Source: Diospyros lotus
Taxonomy: Eukaryota; Streptophyta; Magnoliopsida; Ericales; Ebenaceae
Length of the DNA: 64,000 nt
Assembly (NCBI RefSeq): GCF_014633365.1
Contig: NC_068351.1
Span: forward strand, 7,384,907 to 7,448,906
Reading direction: 5' to 3'
Both the position numbers and the translations under genes were made by a program. The notes beneath the pieces are model-generated. The model saw nothing but the letters and a program-made list of their open reading frames with translations, did no database searches and was not told the origin of the DNA. Positions 10,985 through 23,329 of this stretch are shown here, piece after piece; the first letter of the stretch is position 1; every line of letters starts with the position of its first letter.

Positions 10985-12095
10985 CCATGCTTCTTAAACT
11001 GCAGCAAAGTCGCACCATCCTTGCCCCAGTGACACAAGAGCACTCTCTGTGCACTTGCCAAGAACTGAAACAAGCAAAAAATAAAAAGGCAAGGCAGGGG
11101 ATCCTTATGTATCAATAATACACAGAGGCCAACAAATGAGTCTGCAAACTCATGGTCAGGCATAAAACTCAGTCTCGAGTACTAGTTTTGTTATGATATC
11201 ACCAAATAACGCAACTCTCTACAGAAACTCCTCAAACACTCTGCGCATGCATCTCATATACAATAAATAAACATAAACAGGACAAATTTCAATGCAACAA
11301 CATCAAAACTGTAGTAAGGATCTAGCTAATCCCACAAAGGTTCATGAATAAGTTACACCAGATCGCATAACTTTTGAACAAGTTACAAACTAAACACGAA
11401 GAGCTAATCTGCAACAATACTTCTTCAATTTGACAATCCACGCTCCCAACTAAGCTTTTCTCTGATAACAACGCAAATTTATATATACAAGTTAAATATG
11501 GGGAAAAATGGCCAGCAAAATCAGAAGTAAAGGGGAAAACCTCTCTTTTGACGGCTTTAAAAAAAAGAAAAAAAAATCTCTTTGACCAATTGTGTGAAGA
11601 CGATAAAAACTAGAGGAATCCACAAAAAAATCCCAAAATGAGAAAAAGTACAGTAAATATATATATATATGCACGAACTCCTACTAGAATAGTAGAGCAG
11701 CACTGCAAACGAAATTCCCCCCAAATTGAACAGTTGAATCAGGACCAGCAAGGCAAACAAGTTATGCAAACAAAAATTGAGAGAAGAAGAGATTCGAAGT
11801 TACCGACAGAGAGAAGGAGAGGGAGCGAGGGTTAGACGACGAAGTGCTCAGGTCCAAGCAACGACAATGAGGGGATCTAAGCGAGGGTTTTTTGAAGATG
11901 GTTGGTGAATTCTTTTGCGGTCATCGTGATGAAAGCCAAAGGGGGAAAAAGCAAAAACCCTAATTTCTGCAAACCAACGGAAGCTCTCCTGGCCTGTGGA
12001 TGAGACCCCGGTGTTCTTCAGAGAGATTCTACGGAGAGGGGGAGAGAGAGAGAGAGAGAGAGAGAGAGTTAAGGAGAGTGTTGAAGCCCTTACTT
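10985..12095 (-). other. Possible transcribed locus of unknown product
   Basis: The minus strand has the look of a gene start: a CT-rich leader (12041-12068) and leader-like sequence down to about 11805, where TGTCGGTAACTT could be a 5' splice site. Further down, a strong 3' splice-site context (TTTGCTTGTTTCAG, ending at about 11069) precedes a short open end reading VLLCHWGKDGATLLQFKKHG before a stop. I do not recognise the peptide, and no convincing start codon joins the two parts. It may be a non-coding transcript, a gene with tiny exons, or chance. Confidence 0.28.
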
Positions 12096-12165
12096 GGATA
12101 TAACACTGCGAAATTAAATTGAATTGAATTGAATATTGATTTTTTTTTAAATAAAAAAGAATCAA

Positions 12166-13600
12166 TTATTAAAAATTAGAAAACCATGATTTTGTAAATT
12201 TATTTTAATTTTATTTTTTAGTTTAAATGCAACTAATTTTTTATTTAAATTTCAATTATAGTTATATCTTACCATCTTAAATGCATTCATCATTTATTGA
12301 TAATTTATATAAACTCTCAATTTATTTATTAAATGAGATGTAATGTCATTAATAAGACAAAAAAAATTTAAATCTCACACTTCTACTCGAGATGGTACAA
12401 TTTCGATGTGCATTAACGTAATGTTTGTTAATTAAGATATAGATTAAAAAAGTTAAAATATTAAAAATATTTTAAATAAAAGTTATTGTATTTATTTAAT
12501 AATATTTAAAAAATAAATCACATACTTTCTTATTTTGAACTGTTCAAATAAATTTATCTTTCTCGTTTCCAAATAAATTTATCTTAGATTTTATAAATAA
12601 GAAAAAATGATGCATATGTCCACTAATATATTGTAAAAAATTTAACAAATAGTCTAATAAAAAACTTGTAATGTTTTTTAACCTTATATTGAGCATTTCA
12701 TATCTTAATTTGAAAAAGTATTACAATCTTATTTTACTGATTTTAATAAGCATTACTTAAGTGTTTAAATTGTCTATTCATCTATTTTTCAATAGATTTT
12801 ACTATAATTACATTATCAATTAACCATGAATATTAATAAAATTAGATGGCAAATATAATTGAAAAAAAATAAAAGGTTGAAAGTCCCCCTAAAAAAATTT
12901 ATATTATGTCAAAATTTGAAATAAAAAATTGTATTTATTTTTTATTTTTTATCTAGACTAAATTCATCGGGTGGATTGGAGAGTAATCAAAGTGAAATGT
13001 AATGTTTTGGAGAATTAAAATAGGCTTAGCATGTACAACGTCCCTCAAATGTTTTTTTATCTTCATTTGTTATCTTAAATGTAATATTTATATATTAAAT
13101 ATAATTTAATATATCTTGTTAGTGTAGTTTGTTCATGTGACATGACATCAACAATTATTTGGTTTACACTTAGTCATAATATAGATTTAAAATAATAATT
13201 TTGAATAGTTAAATTATCAAATATTGACGTCTAAATCTCATATTTTTTAATTATTATTGAGGAGTATCTATATGTATTAAATTATTAAAATAAAAATAAA
13301 ATGCTAAATGTAATATAATTTTTAAAATATTTTTTATTTAAAAAATAAAAACTTAATCACCAATATTTAATCTCATGATCTTAGGAGTACAACATATTTA
13401 ATTTTACCATTTTATTAACTTTAATCTTGATCTAAATTTTGTTCTAAAAATATAAAAATTAGACCATAATTATCAATTGTTACTTCATAAATTTTTATCT
13501 AAAATATTTTATTTTTTATTTACAGGCATAGCACGGACATACTTTTAGTATATTTATATTTGTATTCTTAAAATATTTTTATATTTTACTTATATGTCTC
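12166..13600. other. AT-rich intergenic DNA, nothing recognised
   Basis: Very AT-rich with dense stops in every frame. I see no gene, RNA or terminal repeats. Confidence 0.5.
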
Positions 13601-13639
13601 TCAAGATCTCAACACTCATGCCTTTATTTCTTCTGGACG

Positions 13640-14110
13640 TCAGATTTCTACAACTTCTGGCTTATTATCAATTCTCATCATGCCTGAGTTTATTTCTGCT
13701 AGATCTCTGGATCCTTCATCAAAGGGCCTATCATCACCTAAACTGGGATTTTCAAGTGCTCGAGTTCCATTACCAGACTCTGCTCGTTCCTGATGCACTA
13801 GGAACTTTGATGCTTGATTCAGTTTCCTTGGAGTTGGAGGAAAGCCATGTTGTTACCTGTCTCACTTGGAACAGCTGTTCCTGTATTGCTGTTCGACAAC
13901 CAATGGAAGCAATCTTGAAGCAGCCAAAGAAAAATCTTCGGATCATAAATACCCAAAATTAGAGGCTGCAGAACTGAAGTCGTCGAGGGAATTTGTTCCT
14001 GTCAGCAGTTTCAAACTCAGGCATCAGACAGTGATTTCACTGGTTCAGGGTCTGGTATTTGGTTATCACTTGAGAATCCATGATTCGCAAGAAAATGCTC
14101 CACTTGATAC
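13640..14110 (-). pseudogene. Decayed C-terminal coding sequence of the upstream gene
   Basis: Downstream of the stop of the 14260-16347 gene, the same strand keeps protein-like stretches in different frames. At 14017-14110 it reads VEHFLANHGFSSDNQIPDPE, and at 13640-13780 it reads ALENPSLGDDRPFDEGSRDL followed by a natural-looking end. A middle stretch near 13880 reads SLAASRLLPLVVEQQYRNSC. They share the acidic, Ser/Pro-rich composition of the gene just upstream. They may be a former C-terminus cut off by frameshifts, or exons of a splice form I cannot reconstruct. Confidence 0.45.
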
Positions 14111-14259
14111 CTAATTCCAATTTAATCCACTGGAAATATCATCTGTTCATTACTTAAAGTATTCAGAAATGAACTCTAATTACACGTCAGATTCTCTATC
14201 TGCAAGTGACTAGTTCTTTTAACCAACGTTGGTGGGTGGGGAAATCATTTAAGATGTTT

Positions 14260-16347
14260 CTATTTGTAGGTTGGGAAATGGCGGCAAGATGAGAGATTTG
14301 TCTGAATTGACTGTGGGCTTGAATCATAAACAGGCTCTTCATGTTGACTGTCATCCGCTAAACCAATCATAGAGTCTGAGTCTGAATGTTCTTGTGAAGG
14401 TTCCTCTGCAATGACACAGTCCTCCATAGGATTCTCCATTTTGGGGTGGTCCAAATTTACCTCGTCTACTTCTGACAATGACGACAGGCTTGATCTACTA
14501 CTGCAATGAACTTCATCTGGTGCGTTATTCAGATGAATTTCACTTGTGCTGTACTCCACAGGAGTAGTTTCAGAAGAGACAGAGAAGTTTTCAGGATGAC
14601 TTTCCACACCTCCCAATCTAATTTCAGTGTCATCATGCACGGTACCTCTGTTCTCAGCCTGGCCTAATTCCACAGTGTGTACATCATCAGAAGATTCGCT
14701 TCCATGTCCAACATGCTCGGAAGCACTCTCGATGTCCAAGATCATCCCTACTACTTCTTGAGAAGAATCTTCTTCACTAGCATTCTTATCACCCTCACCC
14801 TCATCTGAACATATTGACTCGGTTTCAGGAACAGAACTCTCGCTTGATTGCCTTCGGATGGAGGAATAGCTTGTCCATTCCATAGGAAGCCGTTCCGGTA
14901 CAAAATAAGGTCTTAACTTGATATCTTGCTTCTCCTGCTTGGAAGGCCCAAATGGTGATGGTCTCACATTAAAACTTTCATGCCTTCGGAGGAAAATCTC
15001 CTTCGGAGGAAGTGGCATAACCCCAGGTGGAAAACTCTCTTCCACAGGATCAGGTTTCTTACTACTCAAGTCACAAGGAAGATCAAAAGGGTTACCTCTT
15101 TTTAAGAGAATAGAAGGAGCAGATCCAGGAATAGGTGGTAACCCCGTGTCGCCATCAGTATCATGAGGAAGATCGAAAGGGTTGATTCTTCTTGTTGAAA
15201 TGTAAGGAATATTGAAGGGGGGACCAACAATTTTATCTGCAAAGTTCTTCTCGGTCATCATCCTCCTCATGCTTCTTTTCGCAATAAGATTCTCCAACCT
15301 TTTATTCCTTTCTAGCTCAGATGTTCCCAACTCCATGAGATTCTTTTGGTCATCCTCTGTCCACGTGACTGAAGATTTAGTTCCATCCTCTTTATCATTC
15401 TGTGTTCCTTCTTCCCCTTCATAGTCATCGTTTTCATCACTATCATCCTCACAAGCTTCCTCTTTCTGGCTTTTAATATCCTCGTCTGAGTCTGACTCAT
15501 TAGTGCCATCACTAGATTTCTGAGACGTCTCTGAATCAGCATCAGAACCACCATCGTATATACTAGCAGGCTGAGGAGCGTCTTCATCTAAAAGCGGGTG
15601 GATCTCGTCAAGCATTGGAATGATGCCGGATATTGAAGCATCAGGAGAGCAACTCCCGGCCCAATCAGACCCCGCACTCGTACCCTCATCATCCACATCC
15701 TCCACCGGTGATTCTGGAGGAGAGTCTGCATAATCTGCAACGTGAGAATAATCAGATAGCCTAGGCGATATATCATGCTGCAATTCAAACTTTTCCTCTT
15801 CTATATTATCAATCTGAGAAAACTGGTTCTCAAGGCCTTCCCCATTTCCAAGTCCCTCTTCATCCATTTCACTCATCATCTCAATTTCGGAGTCATCAAA
15901 ATCTATTTCCACTCCCTCAGGCACCTGCTTTTCTAACCGAATTTTCTGGGAATCTTCTTTGATTAGTGGTACACTATAAACAAAGTTACCAAACACTTCT
16001 TCAACTTCACTGGCAATGGGGACTCTGAAATTGTCATTTCTCTCAACAACAGGAGCAACATTAGAAACCCCAACTTTTAGACCTTTGATCTCAAGGGTTG
16101 CCAATTCTTGCTTCTTGGTTTCGGGTATGCTCCATTGATCAAAACTCAAAAGGGTTCCAATCAAAACAATGCTGCAAACAACAATAGGGGAAGCAGACAC
16201 CAGGAGGGAAAACAGAAAAGGAAATGATCTGCGTAGAAAAATCAAGAAAAACACCACGGCAACAAGGAATGGATGGTTGTAAACTGTTTTGTAACATCTT
16301 CTGATTGAAATGGTCGCCAATTTCTTGATTTGAAACCCAATCTCCAT
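14260..16347 (-). CDS. Uncharacterised acidic membrane-anchored protein, At5g17910/At2g29620-like
   Basis: The reading frame gives 695 aa from the start codon at 16347. A further in-frame ATG at 16410 would add 21 poorly conserved residues, and I prefer the shorter start MEIGFQIKKL. The N-terminus has two hydrophobic segments, about residues 25-45 and 48-65, after a basic stretch. The rest is a long acidic, Ser-rich region. Family signatures are WTEDDQKNLMELGTSELERN, then NKRLENLIAKR, then repeated NPFDLP motifs with RRINPFDLP and RGNPFDLP. The function is unknown; I infer an ER or other endomembrane location from the N-terminus. A probable 92-bp 5' UTR intron lies at 16649-16558 (donor GTAAGC, acceptor CTTTCAG). 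Coding-like debris follows the stop (13640-14110), so the C-terminus may be shortened. Confidence 0.85.
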   Translation of the reverse strand: MEIGFQIKKLATISIRRCYKTVYNHPFLVAVVFFLIFLRRSFPFLFSLLVSASPIVVCSIVLIGTLLSFDQWSIPETKKQELATLEIKGLKVGVSNVAPVVERNDNFRVPIASEVEEVFGNFVYSVPLIKEDSQKIRLEKQVPEGVEIDFDDSEIEMMSEMDEEGLGNGEGLENQFSQIDNIEEEKFELQHDISPRLSDYSHVADYADSPPESPVEDVDDEGTSAGSDWAGSCSPDASISGIIPMLDEIHPLLDEDAPQPASIYDGGSDADSETSQKSSDGTNESDSDEDIKSQKEEACEDDSDENDDYEGEEGTQNDKEDGTKSSVTWTEDDQKNLMELGTSELERNKRLENLIAKRSMRRMMTEKNFADKIVGPPFNIPYISTRRINPFDLPHDTDGDTGLPPIPGSAPSILLKRGNPFDLPCDLSSKKPDPVEESFPPGVMPLPPKEIFLRRHESFNVRPSPFGPSKQEKQDIKLRPYFVPERLPMEWTSYSSIRRQSSESSVPETESICSDEGEGDKNASEEDSSQEVVGMILDIESASEHVGHGSESSDDVHTVELGQAENRGTVHDDTEIRLGGVESHPENFSVSSETTPVEYSTSEIHLNNAPDEVHCSSRSSLSSLSEVDEVNLDHPKMENPMEDCVIAEEPSQEHSDSDSMIGLADDSQHEEPVYDSSPQSIQTNLSSCRHFPTYK

Positions 16348-17189
16348 CGTCCCACAACCCCTCTCTCTCTCTCTTCTCGTCTGTTCCACGTAGAAATTAA
16401 TTAGGAACAACCCAATTCAATCAAGAACAAATTCACATTGCTCCTAAGAGAACACGAACACAAAACGAGAGGATCTGATAATGTGAGCACAATCCCACAT
16501 CAGAGAGCCGATCCGACAAGATAAAAAAAAGCATCAAAAGAGAGGTAATTTTGGGACCTGAAAGCATCAAAGGCGCTGGTGATGGAAACGGTTGGAATGA
16601 AATGCAACAAGGGAAGATGAAGGACAAAGAATGAAGACAAATGGCTTACCGGCTTGGAGCAAAATTGATCTCTCTCTCTCTCTCTCATCTTCCTCGTACC
16701 ATTCTTACGGAAGACTGGCTTGGATGGAGGTCCCCATTTGCCAAAGGAAGAGTCTGTTTTGGACAGGGGAAATTTGCAAAAATAGGACCGCTGGAAAAGC
16801 ATTTTACAAATATAGGACCCTTAAACTTTTTTTACAAAATTAAAACTTTTGAGAGTTGAATGGAGTAAAATGCCCCCGACTTAAATTAGCTTACGATCCT
16901 TTCATCATCTTCCTCTTGCACGCACATCCCCAATCGCCCGCCGACTAGAACATCTCTCTCGTTCGTCCTCTTCGTCATCTCTCTTGCTCGTCGGTTGCTG
17001 TTTCTTCGTCGGTCTTCGTCTTCAAAGCCATTGCAAGTAATTTCAAAGTGTTTTACCCTCTTTGATGCGATTTTTTAAATGACTACGTAATGGATATGCA
17101 AACGAACCTCGCTCTGATTCTGAATTCTAAATCTCGATTAAATGAAGGCTATGCATTTCACTATAGGTTCAAACTAGAAGCATACGTAA

Positions 17190-17480
17190 AAATGTTTCCG
17201 TTCGGTTTATATATCGGTACCCAAAAATGTTTTATGTACCGATATCATATACTGGTATAATTGTATCGATTTTAATTTAATGTAAACCAATACATAGTAA
17301 CCGATATACATCCTATATCGGTATAATTATATTGGTTTTAATTTAATGTAAACTGATACATAGTAAACGATATACTTTCTATTACAACTACTATATCGAT
17401 ATAACTATATCAGTTGTAATTTTACTTAAATCGATATATAATAATCGACATATCCTTACGTGACCGATATTATGAAACCG
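17190..17480. repeat. Imperfect tandem repeat, about 66-78 bp unit, three copies
   Basis: Three successive units start near 17254, 17320 and 17398. Each runs GGTATAA(T), TATCG/ATTGG, TTTTAATTTAATGTAAAC, GATACATAGTAA, CGATATA with substitutions. The third copy is the most diverged and follows a 12-bp insertion. The words CGATATA and TATCG make the array partly self-complementary. No gene is seen here. Confidence 0.6.
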
Positions 17481-18250
17481 ATATAGATTAAACTTATAAC
17501 ATTGTCATTGAGATTTATAGCATTGTCGTGAGGCTTTGGGAGATTTTATGCTTTGAAGATAAGTCAAATTTACAGTATTGTCATTGAGATGAATTTTATG
17601 GATGAATAGGTTTTTTTTCTCTTATAAATTTATTGTTAATTATTTATATAGATTTTGCTATCAAATTTATAAGGTGGAAGGACGATCTTTTAAAACATTG
17701 ATTTGTGAATGATAATTGTATTTTATACCTAATTTTATACGTATATACAATAATATAAAATACAAGACTACAAGTAACTTGTACAAGTTAAACTTAATTT
17801 CAAAGACTATTGTAGATGCTACGGATGAAAGTTTTTCAATATAAAATTTTATCTTTAGATCATTTGCTAATATTTTGAGTTTAGTTAAACTTGATGAAAA
17901 ATAATTATTTGGTAAATATAAAGTTGATTATGTAATTATTTATGCCTTTATAACTGTTTTTTTATTTTATTAAAGATATAATTGGAAAGATTGTTGAAAA
18001 GATAATGATAAGTGCCAAAAATCTTGTGGAAGGACAAACGAGAAAATGTGATAACTTATATAATGTGTTAATTATTCTTTAATATATTGAATGACGATAT
18101 ATTAAATTAAGAGTATTCTTCAATAACATAATGAATGGTGAATAATTAATTAAATTTAAATTTTGATAAATGGTTAAATATTAAAAAAATTATAATTATT
18201 GGTGTTTGAGTCATTTAAAATAATAAATTAAAATTTTAAATTTATTTTAA

Positions 18251-18285
18251 TTACACCTCCCGTGCCATCACGGGTTGAACACTAG
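18251..18285 (+). mobile_element. Helitron-like 3' terminus
   Basis: A 6-bp hairpin CCCGTG-CCAT-CACGGG (18259-18274) is followed after seven bases by CTAG (18282-18285) and then T. Plant Helitrons end in a short GC hairpin about 7-12 bases before CTRR and insert before T. I could not place the matching 5' end, although the preceding AT-rich 16.9-18.2 kb would be the body. The call rests on the terminus only. Confidence 0.4.
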
Positions 18286-18549
18286 TTTAGATTAAAGGGT
18301 GACAAGCTGTTTCATGCGGACTACGAGTGAATCAGGACCCTTGGGCACGACTCATTCGCGTGGACGGCTACGATGGCTTGATCATGGCCGTTCCCCTGCG
18401 CTTCGTCAATGTCGTCAAAATGTCAAAATTGGAGTTCGGTCTGGTTGGTGAATGGGTAGAGCTCACCTAATTCTCCATTTCTAACTCTTTAAAGCCGAAT
18501 CAGACAACAGTACTCTCACTGAATCAAGCGGCAAACCGAATCAAAGAAG

Positions 18550-19954
18550 ATGGGCGTGTACACGGCGGCAATGGGCGCCATCACGGAGTACACGGGGCTG
18601 TCTCCGGCGGCGTTCTTCACGATTCTGGCGGCGATGGTGGTGGTTTACAAGGTGGTGTCCGGGATGTTCGTGGCGGCCGAGGACTACGTCGCCGTGAAGA
18701 AGGCCAACGCCTACGCCCTGCGCGAGCCCGTCCAGTTGGGCGACGTCACCGAGGAGGAGCTCCGAGCGTACGACGGATCCGACCCGGAGAAGCCCTTGTT
18801 GATGGCCATCAAGGGCCAGATATACGACGTCTCTCGCTCCAGGTTGCTTCTTCTCCTTCTTCTTCTGGGCCCTTTTCTTTTTGGTTACTAGGAAAATATG
18901 GGGCAAAAAGTGGAGCCGAACTTTTTAGGGAAAGAGAACTTTGATGTTTGCTTCTTATCTTGGCAATAAACAGGGGATTAAGTTTCTGACCCATTAGAGC
19001 AGAATCTTGCCCCAATTGCTGGGCTGCATATATTCGGCCAGCAATTCCCATGGGTTTTCTTGGCACTCAAACAGAGTTTTGGAGACTAAGGTTTTCTCAA
19101 TTGCAAGTAGCGTGCCAGTTCCTCTGGGGGATCTGTTGATTCTCCTGAAATGGAGCCTCCCTATCTTGTATGTGATCTTTACCTTTGCTTTCTTGCAAAG
19201 CCCTAAAAAGGCTACTTCTAAAGCTCAAACTTGTAAGTGATTCCATTCACCTAAGGCTTCTTAGTTTGTGAGGCTCTAAGAGAGGGTCATTTACGTGGTT
19301 TCCACTACTCAAACTTGCTGGTCACGATGAACCACCTTCCTTGTTCCTTAATACATGTTATTCATCTTTGCATAAGGCAAATATGTTGCCTTTACTCTTC
19401 TTGTTCTCTGTTCTTTTTGTGTAGACGAGTACCACACCATTAATTAATTACCATATTTGCTGGTCCTTGCGATGGTGAACATTCTGTGTGTCTGTATTCG
19501 TCAAGACTTCAAAGTATTACTGTGAATTGTTTGCTTTTTATACACTTGACTTGGCAATACACTTTTCAGAAACTGGACAATATGTGAAGTTTGGACCCCA
19601 TAATTGGCATAAAAACGCATTCCTGATTCTAAAATGGACCTCATCCACAGGATTTTCTACGGCCCCGGCGGCCCGTACGCCTTGTTTGCCGGCAGGGACG
19701 CTAGCCGAGCCTTGGCTCTTATGTCATTTGATCCTCAAGACCTTACCGGAAACATTGATGGTCTCAGCCCTTCCGAGCTTGAGGTCTTGCAGGATTGGGA
19801 ATACAAGTTTATGGAGAAGTATGTGAAAGTCGGGCAGCTGGTTTCAGAAAGGAAAACCACCGACACCGAGCCTACTGCTGGCAATGGGGAGAACGCGCAG
19901 GAGAGTCAGAATGTTGAAGAAAATGGGGCTTGTGACACGCCAACCAAAGAGTGA
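18550..19954 (+). CDS. MSBP: Membrane steroid-binding protein (MAPR family, cytochrome b5-like)
   Basis: Two exons, 18550-18842 and 19651-19954, join across an 808-bp intron (GTTGCT...CCACAG) to give 198 aa in frame. The junction restores an Arg codon between DVSRS and IFYGPGGPY. The short N-terminus is followed by one transmembrane helix (about residues 20-40, FFTILAAMVVVYKVVSGMF). The cytochrome-b5-like haem/steroid-binding domain runs about residues 62-165, with LRAYDGSDPEKPLLMAIKGQ, YGPGGPYALFAGRDASRALA and LQDWEYKFMEKY. The tail is acidic and unstructured. Relatives in this family bind steroids or haem at ER or plasma membranes and affect receptor and enzyme partners; the exact role here is inferred. 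Length and domain order are normal, and the gene looks intact. Confidence 0.93.
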
Positions 19955-20584
19955 CAAAGGTTTGGTAAGTAATTGACATGAAGCTCGATCCTAGTAGAAA
20001 CACAAGCTGAAGAAGTTTAAGCTAGCAAACTAAATACTAATAAGAATGCCTATATGTGAACCTAGATTTGTTGCTTGTTCATATAGTGACGCTGAGTGGC
20101 CAAAGCACATTGAGTAAGAGCACAAAATAAATTTCCAATTACTTCGTATATTGTATGTAATCTCTACAAAATATGTGAACCTGTAGCATATTGCCCTCTG
20201 TATAACATCTCTACAAAATCAACAGACTATTGGAAACAGAATGAATATCTTCAATCAGATTCAGAACCGCTTGAGCAGCATCCAGATTCCAAGGCAAGAT
20301 CAGCTAGCTATCACTTTCAGCAGCGAGTAACATACTTAGCAACCTAGGGTTTCTTCCTAGCCCGCCAAAACAAAATACCTTAAGCAGCATCCTTGCAGGT
20401 ATTGCTGAAGGATCAAGTATTCCGGGATCTCCAAAAAAGTCTACTTCAAACTATTGGTAAATGCATCTGTGAAGTTTAGTTTCAATGGAAATCTGCAGAC
20501 ATTGTGTTTTTTCACGGATTAATCGACATGATATAAGGACCCTCCTTCAGGCAAGGTCAATGTAAGTAGCATGCTAACTAAAGA

Positions 20585-23322
20585 TCAATCCGATTTCTCA
20601 TTCTTCATGTTTGGCTTCTCCCCTTGCCGGGGCCTGAACACCAACTTAAACGTCCATCCTGCCAATACAGTTGTCACTACTGGAGCAAGCCAGTAGACAA
20701 GTATATGCGCCTTTGTCAGATGATCCCCGCGAGCATAAGCCCACCCGATTGCCTGGGAAATTCAGAGAGCGTTAATCCAGTTGGAATAGAAAACATTTTC
20801 TAACTTACGTGAAAAATAAAAATCACTACTCCACTAAATGAAATTTTTTTATAAAAAATATGTTAAAACATGTTTTAATGGTTGTATTATAGAATTTAAT
20901 TCTATAAAAAATACAGTACGTCAAATAGCAAAAATAAAATTTAATTCTTTGAATCTGATATTTTCTGTGAAATTTTCATACAATCAAACACATCCTAACT
21001 TTTACTTAATTTGTTATGGGATCTGAATCATCAGTAAAAGTCTTACAGTGGCCGGGTTTGCGCATCCACCAGTTAGATCAGAACCCAGCACTTGAAGAGC
21101 AAGCTTGGAGACACTGGAGATCCAGGTTTTCCTATAAAAGCTTCCGGGCATGTTTCTGGTTAGACCAAGTGAGACAATCACAATAGCAAATGCAATAAGC
21201 CCTTCTGTTAGCGCTCCTTGATGGATATCAACATTGAGACGGTACAAGTGTCCTATTCCTGGAAAAGTCTCAAGAATGAGCCTAACGCCTATGATAGATC
21301 CAATAACCTGAAAAACAGAGAAAATAAGGAGAACAGAAAAGTTTCACCATTTGAGATCTGGACGCAGACCACATATATTACATTAGAACATAAATTGTAA
21401 AATAACTGCCAATGATAAAAGATTGTTTATTTCTTCTTCAGCTGTAACAAAGAATCGCTTTTCTAAAGATGGGATGAGTTCCGGAAGTCAGCAATCATAC
21501 TGTCAGTCAAAGGATCTCAATTTTTCTAATTTAGAGGATAAAGGAGGCAGAAGACAAGACATCAACAAAAATTTTATTATTTTACTCTTATTATTTTTGT
21601 AAAAACCCGGTAAAGCTTTAATCTGAAAAAAATCCTATTATTACTTTTCTATAAATTAATAAATAATATGCATATATCTACAGTACAATCCAAAGCTCAT
21701 AAAATTAGATTCTTCCCGTCTGATGCAAAAAGAATAATATATATCATACTCTGCAATTCACTCACATAACAATGGCAGTGGCCCTTAGGCCATCTCTAAT
21801 GTGGAGCAAATTCTTGTCAAGCTAAAATTTAAGAAGAAAATTGCTGAAAATCATCTCCAACGGATCTCCCCTGTCCTCCTTCAAATTTTTATTAAGTTTC
21901 AAATGACTCGTCAGAATTGAGGAGTGAAAAATTATTCCTTATCACATTTGTCTCAACAGTTCTCTGTTATAGATTTGAAATTTAAAGAAGATGTCGACGA
22001 CGAGTAATAGTGACGATGACAACAAATAACAACAGCAGTTACCAGCGACAATAGCAGTAGCGGCAACGAAGAAAAACGAGCGTTGAAAGCGAAAGCGGCA
22101 GTGGTGACGATGAGCAGAACAACGATTTGACCTAGTGTTGGCAACAATCAGAATGTTGTCTTCTCCGAGCTAAACAAGGAGCAAATTGAGGAAAGGAACG
22201 TCTTCTTCTGGAATTTTTGGGGAATTTTTGTGGAATTGTTTGGAATTTTTTTTTTTTTGTGTATTTAGTTATTGATTTGTGTATTTAATTATTAATTTTG
22301 TGTATGTGTATATTTAATTATTAATTTAATTTATGTGTGTATTTGATTATTTTGTATATTTAGTTATTATTTTTTGTATTTAATTATTAATTTTATATAT
22401 GTGTTAAAATTATAAATAAGGTAAAATAAATATAATTGAAGTTTATAAAAATAAATAAATAAAATAGGAAATGAAATAAAGAGAAGAATAAAAAAATGGA
22501 TTGGAGTACACATAATTTTTGAAATAAGTTAAAAATAAAAAATAACTTATTTATAATATAATAAAGAGTGAGATAAGGTGTGAGAAGCTAACCTTATCAA
22601 ATCAAACTTAATAACTTTCAAAAACTAAATAAAACTAAATAGGAGAATCCCAAATCAATGTTAAATCAGCATCAAAGGGGATTGACTACACAGACTGCTA
22701 ATCCTAATGAAAACATAATAAATAAAAGATTAACTGGAAATAAATAAAATATACTAATTCCATATTTATGTGTAGAATAATATCTACCAAGAAATTAGCT
22801 TCAGAGTCAATTGTCAGAATTGGGGACAAGTCACAACCAGACAAATCCTTGAAGAATTCAACACGTTTCAATGCAGGGCCCAAAAGAGGGCAGAAAACGC
22901 CATTACGGTTGCAGTAAATCATGACAAATGCAGAGTTATCTGACATCATAAAGCGAACGAAACCCAAAACAAAGCATGGAAACAAGAACGAGCAGGAACA
23001 AAACAAGAGAAAAGCAAACCTGGGCAGGAATTCTGGCACCAAAATTGAAGAGGAATTGGGGGAAATCCCCAGAAATGGCGGTCGGCAAGAGGGTGAGGGG
23101 ATTGCAGGACGCACCATCGGTGAGCTTGCCCAAATACGAGAAGAAGAAGAGGTTGAGGATTGAGACGGCGCATTTAACGATCTCGCGTTTGAATTCTTCG
23201 TGTGGCCCTAACCCTGCAACCAAGCTGTAGGCGGCCATCTTGATGAGCACGCCCGACCATACCCACATGAAGGACGAGGCGAAGTCGAGCGATAGAAGCC
23301 GCACTCCGCCACCAATGGCCAT
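20585..23322 (-). CDS. SIP2-1: Aquaporin, small basic intrinsic protein class 2
   Basis: Three exons on the minus strand, 23322-23020, 21307-21047 and 20752-20585, all in phase 0, give 243 aa. Exon 1 carries the first half with MWVWSGVLIKMAAY and the first pore motif as NPL (CNPLTLL), the SIP2 variant of NPA. Exon 2 runs VIGSIIGVRLILETFPGIG, HQGALTEGL and TWISSVSKLALQVLGSDLTG, ending in the second NPA. Exon 3 gives AIGWAYARGDHLTKAHILVY and a basic Lys/Arg-rich C-terminus. Donors are GTTTGC and GTAAGA; acceptors are TTTTTTCAG and TTCCCAG. SIP2 proteins are ER-membrane channels in known plants. Intron 1 (1712 bp, 21308-23019) is AT-rich and contains chance open frames only. The gene looks complete. 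Confidence 0.93.
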
Positions 23323-23329
23323 TGTTGGA

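Noticed and set aside
13594..13962. A 122-codon plus-strand open frame
   Set aside because: It is the complement of the gene-like peptides on the minus strand and has no recognisable domain.
21780..22690. Possible MITE in aquaporin intron 1 starting GGCCATCTCTAATG
   Set aside because: I could not find a matching inverted end or a target duplication.
22704..23117. A 137-codon minus-strand open frame inside the aquaporin gene
   Set aside because: It overlaps the aquaporin exon 1 in another frame and runs through intron 1; the aquaporin exons join cleanly without it.
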